Part shown: piece by piece, positions 57,877-64,000 of the stretch | Layout: every line of letters begins with the position of its first letter | How positions within the stretch are numbered: the first letter of the stretch is position 1 | Notes under the pieces: generated by a model | The model's database searches: none | What the model was told of the DNA's origin: nothing | Seen by the model: only the letters and a program-made list of their open reading frames with translations | From: Herbaspirillum seropedicae | GTDB lineage: Bacteria; Pseudomonadota; Gammaproteobacteria; Burkholderiales; Burkholderiaceae_D | Reading direction: 5' to 3' | DNA length: 64,000 nucleotides | Assembly (NCBI RefSeq): GCF_001040945.1 | Contig: NZ_CP011930.1 | Coordinates: 4,397,021-4,461,020 of the forward strand | Program-made: the position numbers and the translations under genes

Positions 57877-57891
57877 TAAACCATTGGTTTA
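57877..57891. promoter_or_regulatory. Palindromic operator between the SDR and LysR genes
   Basis: TAAACCA-T-TGGTTTA, a perfect 15-base inverted repeat with the T-N11-A form, 10 bases before the LysR ATG and 140 bases before the SDR start. Likely the site of LysR autoregulation and SDR control. Confidence 0.55.
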
Positions 57892-57901
57892 GAATCGAGC
57901 G

Positions 57902-58828
57902 ATGGAAACCATGACCAGCATCGAATGCTTCGTCGCTGCGGCCCACGCCGGCAGCTTTTCGGCGGCGGCGCGCCAGCTTGGCCTGACCTCGGCGGCGGTG
58001 GGCAAGAATGTGGCGCGGCTGGAGAGTTCGCTGGGTGTGCGGCTGTTTCATCGCAGCACCCGCAAGCTCTCGCTGACCGAGGCGGGCGAACGCTTCCTGC
58101 AGGAAGTGGGCGGCGGCCTGCAAGCCATCCGCAGCGCCGTGGCCAACCTGGCCAGCGCGGGCGGGCAGCCGGCTGGCACGCTCAAGGTCAGCATGGGGAC
58201 GGGGTTCGGGCGGCAATACATCGTGCCCTTGCTGGGGGAATTCCTGGGGAGATATCCGGGCATCCAGCCGGACTGGCATTTCGAGAACCGCCCGGTCGAT
58301 CTCATCAGCGAAGGCTTCGACGCCGCCATCGCCGGCGGCACCGAGCTCTCACCCGGCGTGGTGGCGCGTGAGCTGGCGCCGGCGCACCGGGTCTTGCTGG
58401 CGTCGCCCGCTTACCTGGATGCGCACCCACCGCTGCACTCGCCGGCCGATCTGGCCGAGCATGCCGGCATCCTGATCCGCTCGCCGCAGACCGGCCGCGT
58501 GCGGCCCTTCTCGCTGCGCGACCGCAGCGGCCAGCAGGCCCCGGTCACGCTGCAGCAACGCATGACGATGAGCGACGCCAATGCCGCCTGCGAGGTGGCC
58601 GAGGCGGGCTTGGGCATCACCCTGGTCGCGATGCCGCACGCGCTGCCGTATCTGGAAGGCGGCACGCTGGTGCGGGTGCTGCCGGACTGGTATGTCGACA
58701 CCGGCATGCTCTCGCTCTACTTCACGGCAGCCAGGCTACTGCCGGCCAAGACCCGCGTCTTCGTCGACTTCGTGGTGGAGCACTTCCGCCGCGAGCGCCT
58801 GGCCGAGCGCTTTTCCGCACAGCGCTAG
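57902..58828 (+). CDS. LysR-family transcriptional regulator
   Basis: 308 residues. The helix-turn-helix is FVAAAHAGSFSAAARQLGLT then SAAVGKNVARLESSLGVRLFHRSTRKLSLTEAG. The SAAVGKNVARLE form belongs to the large regulator group beside dehydrogenases and MFS exporters. The effector domain starts near residue 90. It is divergent from the SDR gene and convergent with the MFS gene; the SDR gene is the likely target. Confidence 0.92.
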   Translation: METMTSIECFVAAAHAGSFSAAARQLGLTSAAVGKNVARLESSLGVRLFHRSTRKLSLTEAGERFLQEVGGGLQAIRSAVANLASAGGQPAGTLKVSMGTGFGRQYIVPLLGEFLGRYPGIQPDWHFENRPVDLISEGFDAAIAGGTELSPGVVARELAPAHRVLLASPAYLDAHPPLHSPADLAEHAGILIRSPQTGRVRPFSLRDRSGQQAPVTLQQRMTMSDANAACEVAEAGLGITLVAMPHALPYLEGGTLVRVLPDWYVDTGMLSLYFTAARLLPAKTRVFVDFVVEHFRRERLAERFSAQR

Positions 58829-58835
58829 GGCCTGT

Positions 58836-60284
58836 TCAGCGCTTGCCCGGCGCGGCCCGCATGCCGCCGCCGATGTTGCTGCCGGCGTCGCGCGCCAGGC
58901 CGCGATAACCGATCACCGAGATCAGGGTCACCACACCGGCCATGGCAAAGGCCCACTGGAAATCGCCCAGGGTGAAATGCGCACCGCTGGCGTCGATCGC
59001 CTCGCCACGCAGGGCCGCAGCAATGCGCAAGGCCAGCGCGCCGAAGGCGATGCCCATGCCGATGGTCATCTGCTGCGCCACGCTCCAGAGCGTGCTGGCC
59101 GAAGACTTGCGGGCATCACTGATATCCGCATAGGCCAGCGTGGCCAAGGTCGAGAACTGCATCGAGCGTGACAAGCCGTAACAGAAGATCACGCCCAGGA
59201 TCACCGGCAACGGTGTGGCGGGCGTCAACAGGCCGCAAGCGATGATGAGGCCACCCGCGATGGCGGCATTGTTGACCGCCACGCTGCGAAAACCGAAGCG
59301 CTGCAGGATGCGCGTGGTGAAGGCCTTCATGCCGAGGTTGCCCAGCGCGGTCGCCAGCAACAGCAAGCCCGACTGGAAGGCGGTGAGCCCGAAACCGATC
59401 TGGAACATCAGCGGCATCAGGTAAGGCACGGCATCCACCCCGATACGCGTGAGCGAACCGGTCAGCACCGTCACCGAATAGGTCGGAATGCGCAAGTTGG
59501 AAAAATCCAGCAGCGGATGTTCGATGCGCTGCATGTGACGCCAAGCGCCATACCCCAACACCACGCCCAGCGCCACGAAGCCGAGCGCCACCTTGATGTT
59601 GGATTCCATGTGGCTGGCGATTTCGGTGCCATACAAGAGCGAGGTCAGCGCCGCGCCCGAGAGCAGGAAGCCGACCAGGTCCAGCGGTCGCTTGCTCACG
59701 CCATGTTCATTGCGCACCACCATCATCACCGCAGTGAAGGCAGCAAGACCAAATGGCACGTTCATCAGGAAGATCCAGTGCCACGAAGCATAGGTGGTGA
59801 TAAAACCGCCGATGGACGGCCCCACCACCGGCGCCACGATGGCCGGCCAGGTGATGGTGGCGATGGCTTTCATCAGCCTGTCCTTGCCGGTGCTGCGCAC
59901 CACGATCATGCGCCCGACCGGCACCATCATTGCCCCGCCCAGCCCTTGCAGCACACGGGCGGCGGTGAACTCCCAGACGTTCTGCGAAAAACCGCACAGG
60001 ATGGACGCCAGCGTGAAGATGGCAATGGCCATGCCGAACACCGTGCGCGAACCGAAGCGGTCCGCCACCCACCCACTGATGGGGATGAAGACCGCCAGCG
60101 TGAGCATGTAGGCGGTCATGCCCAGGCTCAGTTCGTTGGGTCCGACACCGAATGACTGCGCCATCTGCGGCAGGGCCGTGGCGATGATGGTGGTGTCCAG
60201 ATATTCCATGAAGAAGGTCGCCGCCACGATGTAGGGCAACATGCGCACGCGTGCGTCGGTCAGGCTATTGTCGTTGGTTGCCAC
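58836..60284 (-). CDS. MFS drug-efflux transporter (DHA2, EmrB/QacA type)
   Basis: About 482 residues with 14 predicted helices. Motif C-like and D1 segments: FFMEYLDTTIIATALPQMAQ near the start, GWVADRFGSRTVFG (motif A) near 72-85, and RVLQGLGGAMMVPVGRMIVV with GPSIGGFI. Predicted drug:proton antiporter at the inner membrane. I choose the GTG at 60284, which has GAGGCG eight bases upstream; an ATG at 60317 or 60332 would add 11-16 residues. A palindrome (60324-60341) lies just upstream. Confidence 0.87.
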   Translation of the reverse strand: MATNDNSLTDARVRMLPYIVAATFFMEYLDTTIIATALPQMAQSFGVGPNELSLGMTAYMLTLAVFIPISGWVADRFGSRTVFGMAIAIFTLASILCGFSQNVWEFTAARVLQGLGGAMMVPVGRMIVVRSTGKDRLMKAIATITWPAIVAPVVGPSIGGFITTYASWHWIFLMNVPFGLAAFTAVMMVVRNEHGVSKRPLDLVGFLLSGAALTSLLYGTEIASHMESNIKVALGFVALGVVLGYGAWRHMQRIEHPLLDFSNLRIPTYSVTVLTGSLTRIGVDAVPYLMPLMFQIGFGLTAFQSGLLLLATALGNLGMKAFTTRILQRFGFRSVAVNNAAIAGGLIIACGLLTPATPLPVILGVIFCYGLSRSMQFSTLATLAYADISDARKSSASTLWSVAQQMTIGMGIAFGALALRIAAALRGEAIDASGAHFTLGDFQWAFAMAGVVTLISVIGYRGLARDAGSNIGGGMRAAPGKR

Positions 60285-60323
60285 GTTGTTTTCGCCTCTG
60301 CTTTCTGGATGCTCCATGCGAAA

Positions 60324-60341
60324 CGCCGGCATGTGCCGGCG
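60324..60341. promoter_or_regulatory. Palindromic candidate operator upstream of the MFS gene
   Basis: CGCCGGCA-TG-TGCCGGCG, perfect 8-base arms with a 2-base centre, 40 bases before the GTG start of the efflux gene. No adjacent TetR or MarR gene is found, so the regulator is unknown. Confidence 0.45.
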
Positions 60342-60370
60342 CTTGCATCAGGAGAATGATCTATATTCCC

Positions 60371-60416
60371 TAAATTATTTATATCAATAAAAATATTAAT
60401 ATAAATATTAATATCA
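60371..60416. repeat. AT-rich tract with 12-base tandem repeat
   Basis: Directly after the ubiB stop codon lies a tract almost without G or C (60371-60414). It contains two perfect copies of AAATATTAATAT in tandem (60391-60402 and 60403-60414), preceded by an ATATCAATA copy also found at the end. Such tracts are usual binding sites for silencing proteins (MvaT/H-NS type) or bent DNA upstream of a promoter. Confidence 0.65.
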
Positions 60417-61988
60417 ATAGAACTTCAGGAAGTGCATCAGCAGCTGGATCACGATGACGCCGCCGATGAGCCCGCCGCCGAAATAGACGATCACACCCAG
60501 GAACATGTTGGTGCGCCGCTGCTCGGCCAGCAGCTTGCGGATCAGCTCGGTGTTCTGCGGCTGGCTGTCGCCTTCGGTGTAGCGCGTCAGCGCCTGATGC
60601 GCCAGGCGCGGCAGCTCGGGCAGCAGGCGGCTGTAACGCGGCACTTCCACCTTCAGCTGTTCGACGAAACCGCGCCAGCCGATCTGCTCGCTCATCCAGC
60701 GCTCCAGATAGGGCTTGGCGGTCTTCCACAGGTCGAGGTCGGGATCGAGCTGACGGCCCAGGCCTTCGACGTTGAGCAAGGTCTTCTGCAACAGCACCAG
60801 CTGCGGCTGCACTTCCACATTGAAGCGGCGCGAGGTCTGGAACAGGCGCAGCAGCACCTGGCCGAAGGAAATGTCCTTCAGCGGCCGATCGAAGATCGGT
60901 TCGCAGCAGGCGCGCACCGCCGCTTCCAGTTCATCGACGCGGGTATCCTTGGGCGCCCAGCCGGATTCGATGTGGGCCTCGGCCACGCGCTTGTAGTCGC
61001 GGCGGAAGAAGGCCAGGAAATTCTGCGACAGGTAATCCTTGTCGAAATCGTTGAGCGTGCCGACGATGCCGAAGTCCAGCGCGATATAGCGGCCAAAGCT
61101 CTCCGGCGCCACTGACACCAGGATGTTGCCGGGGTGCATGTCGGCATGGAAGAAGCCGTCACGGAACACCTGGGTGAAGAAGATCTCCACGCCATCGCGC
61201 GAGAGCTTGGACAGGTCCACACCCTCGGCGCGCAGGCGCTCGGTCTGAGAGATGGGAATGCCATGCATGCGCTCCATCACGATCACCGAGGGCGAGCAAT
61301 AGTCCCAGTACATCTCCGGCACCATCAAGAGCGTGGACTCGGCGAAGTTGCGGCGCAACTGGCTGGCGTTGGCGGCTTCGCGCATCAGGTCGAGCTCGTC
61401 GTGCAGATATTTGTCGAACTCGCCCACGACTTCCTTGGCCTTCAGGCGGCGGCCATCGGCCCACAGCCGTTCCAGCCAGTCGGCGGCGACGTGCATGAGG
61501 CCGATATCGTGGTCGATGATGTCGCGCATACCCGGGCGCAGCACCTTGACGGCGACTTCCTTGCCATCCTTCAGGGTGGCGAAGTGGACCTGGGCAATCG
61601 AGGCCGAGGCCACCGGAGTGCGCTCGAAGGTGGCGAAGAGCAGGTCGGGATGCGCGCCCAGCGATTTCTCGATCTGCTTGACCGCCAGTTCGGAATCGAA
61701 GGGCGGCACGCGATCCTGCAGCAAGGTCAGCTCGTTGGCGATGTCCGGCGGCATCAGGTCGCGCCGGGTCGAGAGTACCTGGCCGAACTTGATGAAGATG
61801 GGACCGAGGTCTTCCAGCGCACGACGCAAGCGCTCACCGCGCGGCGCGGACAGGTCGCGCCAGAAGAAGATGCGGTTGATGATGCGGGCAATGCGCGGCG
61901 GCGCGAATTCAGAGGCGATGATTTCATCCAGGCCATAGAGAATGGCCACGCGGACGATCTTGAGCAGACGCATGGAACGCAGCAGCAT
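60414..61988 (-). CDS. ubiB: Ubiquinone biosynthesis regulatory protein kinase-like UbiB
   Basis: 524 residues. Atypical ABC1/ADCK family kinase-like ATPase needed for ubiquinone synthesis. Landmarks: [20 protein letters not shown] (KxGQ motif near 50-60), [14 protein letters not shown] (A-rich loop) and the catalytic [16 protein letters not shown] near 285-300, then [10 protein letters not shown]. Two C-terminal hydrophobic helices anchor it in the membrane. Its start overlaps the ubiJ stop (TGATG), so translation is coupled. Last gene of the ubi unit before the AT-rich tract. Confidence 0.96.
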   Translation of the reverse strand: MLLRSMRLLKIVRVAILYGLDEIIASEFAPPRIARIINRIFFWRDLSAPRGERLRRALEDLGPIFIKFGQVLSTRRDLMPPDIANELTLLQDRVPPFDSELAVKQIEKSLGAHPDLLFATFERTPVASASIAQVHFATLKDGKEVAVKVLRPGMRDIIDHDIGLMHVAADWLERLWADGRRLKAKEVVGEFDKYLHDELDLMREAANASQLRRNFAESTLLMVPEMYWDYCSPSVIVMERMHGIPISQTERLRAEGVDLSKLSRDGVEIFFTQVFRDGFFHADMHPGNILVSVAPESFGRYIALDFGIVGTLNDFDKDYLSQNFLAFFRRDYKRVAEAHIESGWAPKDTRVDELEAAVRACCEPIFDRPLKDISFGQVLLRLFQTSRRFNVEVQPQLVLLQKTLLNVEGLGRQLDPDLDLWKTAKPYLERWMSEQIGWRGFVEQLKVEVPRYSRLLPELPRLAHQALTRYTEGDSQPQNTELIRKLLAEQRRTNMFLGVIVYFGGGLIGGVIVIQLLMHFLKFY

Positions 61989-62596
61989 CAGCGACGCTCC
62001 AGCTTCTCGATGCGCTTGGACAGGCGTTCCAGATCATCGCGCAGGCGCACGACGTCGGCGGAAAAGTCCTGCAACTGGCGGGGGCGGATCAGCATCGGTT
62101 GTTCTTCCAGGAAATACTCGGCAAGGTTGTCGGTGAGCTTGCGGCCGGTGCTGCGGGCCGCCTCGAACAGGCCGCGTGCGCCGGAGACGATGCGGGTGGC
62201 GGCGACATCGCCGACCACGCGGGACAGGTCATCCTCGGCATCCCAGCGCAGCGTCTGGCTCAGTTGCGAGATCGCATTGGCGAAATCGGCATCGCCTTCC
62301 AGCTTGACGTAGGACACGGCACGCTCGCGGTTGGCGGCAATCAGCGGCAGGTCGGAAAGCTTGATACGGATAGTGACATTGGCCGGCGCATCGGCGGGCA
62401 CATCCTGCAGGTAGCCATCGCCGGCCACTTTCAGGCGCAGTTGCATGACGCCGGTATCGATGCAGGCCACCTTGCCGGCATGGGCGATGAGCGTGTTGCG
62501 CGCCCACGGCTCCTGCGCCAGCAGATGGTTGATCGCCGCTGCGGCGGGTTTCATCGGGTCGAGGGCCAACGTGGCGGGATCAGGCAGCACGGACAT
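61988..62596 (-). CDS. ubiJ: Ubiquinone biosynthesis accessory factor UbiJ
   Basis: 202 residues. An SCP2-type lipid-binding domain at the N-terminus (about 10-115: [43 protein letters not shown]) and a C-terminal charged coiled coil (about 160-200, with [19 protein letters not shown]). UbiJ scaffolds the soluble ubiquinone complex. The open frame starts at a TTG three codons earlier; I choose the ATG at 62596. Coupled to ubiB by a TGATG overlap. Confidence 0.92.
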   Translation of the reverse strand: MSVLPDPATLALDPMKPAAAAINHLLAQEPWARNTLIAHAGKVACIDTGVMQLRLKVAGDGYLQDVPADAPANVTIRIKLSDLPLIAANRERAVSYVKLEGDADFANAISQLSQTLRWDAEDDLSRVVGDVAATRIVSGARGLFEAARSTGRKLTDNLAEYFLEEQPMLIRPRQLQDFSADVVRLRDDLERLSKRIEKLERR

Positions 62597-62681
62597 GGAT
62601 TCCAAAGGCGGGTTAGGCCAGGTTCAATAACAAGGACAAAGACAAAGTCAAAACGCGGTCAGCCAGGCAATCAGCGCCGCA

Positions 62682-62714
62682 AAAACAAAACCGCCCGCAA
62701 AAGCCGGGCGGTTT
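62682..62714 (-). terminator. Terminator between the Tim44-like gene and ubiJ
   Basis: Minus strand: AAACCGCCCG-GCTTTTG-CGGGCGGTTT (62688-62714) followed by TGTTTTTGC. It may partly separate ubiJB from the upstream genes. Confidence 0.85.
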
Positions 62715-62791
62715 CAAGTGTAACAGCTTGGCGGGCAGGCAAGGTTCGCACCAGGCGGGTTCCTTGATCCGGCACCGCTATCAGCTAACGG

Positions 62792-63745
62792 CTACACCTG
62801 CTGGATGCCGGCCAGCACCCAGCCGCCGCTGCCGTTGAGCGGCTTGGACAGGTTCCAGATTTCGGCGAAGGGCTCGGCCGAGACATCCGGGGCTTCCTTG
62901 ATCAGTCCCTGGAAGCGCACCGTGGCCAGGTAATCGAAGGCCATGGTCTCGATGCCTAGCAATTGCGCATCCAGCTGGACCACATCGGTGGCGTTGGGGG
63001 CCGCGCCCCGTTCGGTCAATTGCATGCGCAGCTCGGCAAACATCTCGGGGGTGGTGAATTCGCGGATGTCGTTGACATCGGCGCGATCCCACGCCGCCTG
63101 CAGGCGGATGAAATAGGTCTTGGCATTGCGCACGAAGCCGGCCGTATCAAACCCTTCCGGAATGCCCCATTGCTGGATCTGCGCCGGCTGGGCCGCAGCG
63201 CCATACGCATTGCCTTGCAGGGCCGGCGGCGGGTTGATGTCGCGCAGTCCGGAACCGATCTCGGGGGTCGCGCCGGCAGCGCTGCCGATGGGGCTCACAC
63301 CCGGCATGGGCGTGGCATAGGCCGGATTATTGTTCTGCGCCTCACGGCCGCGGGCAAACATGCGGATCAGGAAGATCACCGCCGCGCACAGCAGTGCGAT
63401 GGTCAGCAGCGACCCCAGCAGGCCGCCCATGGCGCCGCCAATGCCGAAGTGCGACATCAGCGCGCCCAGGCCAAAGCCCAGCAAGGCGCCGCCCAGCACA
63501 TTGCGCCAGGGGCTGGCTGGCTTGGGCATGGGTGCGCTTTGCGGCGTGGCGGCCGGCGTCGAGGGACGGTACGGGGTGGCCGAAGGCTGGCTGTAGGATG
63601 GCGAGGACGGTGCCGCCTGGCGCGAGTAATTGGACGATTGCTTGCCGAAGGAGCCGCCACCGCCCAGGCGCTTGGCCTCGGCGGGCGACATGATCAGGGA
63701 CAGCGAGGTGATCGACAGCAGCAGTGCGAGCAGGAGTTTTTTCAT
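62792..63745 (-). CDS. Tim44-like domain membrane protein
   Basis: 317 residues. Signal-like N-terminus (MKKLLLALLLSITSLSL then MSPAEA) followed by a Ser/Pro/Gln-rich linker, one or two membrane helices (near 85-135, GGLLGSLLTIALLCAAVIFL), and a C-terminal Tim44-like domain: GIPEGFDTAGFVRNAKTYFIRLQAAWDRAD. Tim44 domains in bacteria are linked to membrane processes but the exact role is unknown. It lies between ubiE and ubiJ on the same strand; whether it serves ubiquinone synthesis is unclear. Start at 63745 by the ribosome binding site AGAGGCAAG. Confidence 0.85.
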   Translation of the reverse strand: MKKLLLALLLSITSLSLIMSPAEAKRLGGGGSFGKQSSNYSRQAAPSSPSYSQPSATPYRPSTPAATPQSAPMPKPASPWRNVLGGALLGFGLGALMSHFGIGGAMGGLLGSLLTIALLCAAVIFLIRMFARGREAQNNNPAYATPMPGVSPIGSAAGATPEIGSGLRDINPPPALQGNAYGAAAQPAQIQQWGIPEGFDTAGFVRNAKTYFIRLQAAWDRADVNDIREFTTPEMFAELRMQLTERGAAPNATDVVQLDAQLLGIETMAFDYLATVRFQGLIKEAPDVSAEPFAEIWNLSKPLNGSGGWVLAGIQQV

Positions 63746-63873
63746 GGGCTTGCCTCTTGTGGATGATGCCGAGATGGCGGGCGACCAAGGAAAAAGCAAG
63801 CCCGTCGATTCGGAGCGGTCATTGTCGCCGGGCAGAATTAAGCCAGTCTTAATGCCGCTGCGCCCAGCATTTC

Positions 63874-64000
63874 TTACATCTTAATGCCCGTATGCAGCGC
63901 GGCCACACCGGCAGTCAGGTTGAAGTATTGCACGCGCTCCAGGCCCACCTGTTCCATCATCTGCTTCAGGGTTTCCTGGTCGGGGTGCATGCGGATCGAT
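63874..64000 (-). CDS. ubiE: UbiE C-terminal fragment, ubiquinone methyltransferase
   Basis: The last 42 residues of a UbiE protein, entering from the right edge: [20 protein letters not shown] then [21 protein letters not shown] and a TAA. This matches the C-terminus of demethylmenaquinone/2-methoxy-6-polyprenyl-benzoquinol methyltransferase, which methylates the quinone ring using S-adenosylmethionine. The gene start is outside the window. First gene of the ubiE-(Tim44-like)-ubiJ-ubiB run. Confidence 0.88.
   Translation of the reverse strand, partial: SIRMHPDQETLKQMMEQVGLERVQYFNLTAGVAALHTGIKM

Overview
The window is a high-GC, gene-dense bacterial chromosome segment with a beta-proteobacterial (Burkholderiales, Oxalobacteraceae) look; gene content and protein sequences fit Herbaspirillum best (confident at family level, less so at genus level, never checked against a database). 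Evidence includes the rplM-rpsI-argC-bactofilin-erpA block, a coq7-type ubiquinone hydroxylase, the ubiE/ubiJ/ubiB block, a 16S-Ile-Ala-23S-5S rRNA operon and a sugar-acid gene cluster of a kind reported from Herbaspirillum.

Layout. 1-4.4 kb: the 5' ends of a type IV pilus chemosensory operon (pilI, pilJ), rubredoxin, a divergent ThiD-like protein and hemL. 4.4-8.6 kb (minus strand): erpA, a bactofilin, a coiled-coil membrane protein, argC, rpsI, rplM, preceded by what looks like a free-standing small-RNA gene. 8.7-11.1 kb: an OsmC-family protein, coq7, pyrC. 11.2-18.2 kb (minus): a complete glutamate/aspartate ABC transporter (gltIJKL), glutamate dehydrogenase and a LysR regulator. 18.2-32 kb: mixed housekeeping and accessory genes: Atm1-type exporter, hotdog thioesterase, 2-hydroxyacid dehydrogenase, fadD, a molybdopterin oxidoreductase, AraC and LysE proteins, several hypotheticals, a DUF3047 lipoprotein and a GbpR-like LysR regulator.

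32.2-40.6 kb (plus): a sugar-acid locus. It opens with the wreck of a gguC/araD1-type gene, followed by a polar-amino-acid-type ABC transporter (two permeases, ATPase, binding protein), a UxaA-family dehydratase, a FAH-family enzyme, an SDR dehydrogenase and an SMP-30 lactonase. Together these could import an aldonate and carry lactone -> aldonate -> 2-keto-3-deoxy acid -> further oxidation or cleavage without phosphorylation. 40.7 kb: a PagL-like outer-membrane protein that lacks the expected third catalytic residue. 41.7-47.3 kb (minus): a complete rRNA operon with its promoter, two spacer tRNAs and terminator.

47.6-64 kb: enoyl-CoA hydratase, universal stress protein, mltA, a 51-residue membrane protein whose start overlaps that of mltA head-to-head, apaG, rpe, gph, and the trpEGDC operon. 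In front of trpE I can read a full transcription attenuator: a 28-codon leader peptide with three Trp codons and mutually exclusive antiterminator and terminator stems. Then an SDR/LysR divergent pair with a palindromic operator, a drug-efflux MFS protein, and the ubiE-(Tim44-like)-ubiJ-ubiB ubiquinone block, which runs off the right edge.

Best candidates for something not yet described: the ~90-nt small transcript upstream of rplM (about 8429-8519), the trp attenuator, the gguC deletion relic next to an intact sugar-acid pathway served by an amino-acid-type transporter, and the small membrane protein overlapping mltA. I saw no CRISPR array, prophage, insertion sequence or defence system.
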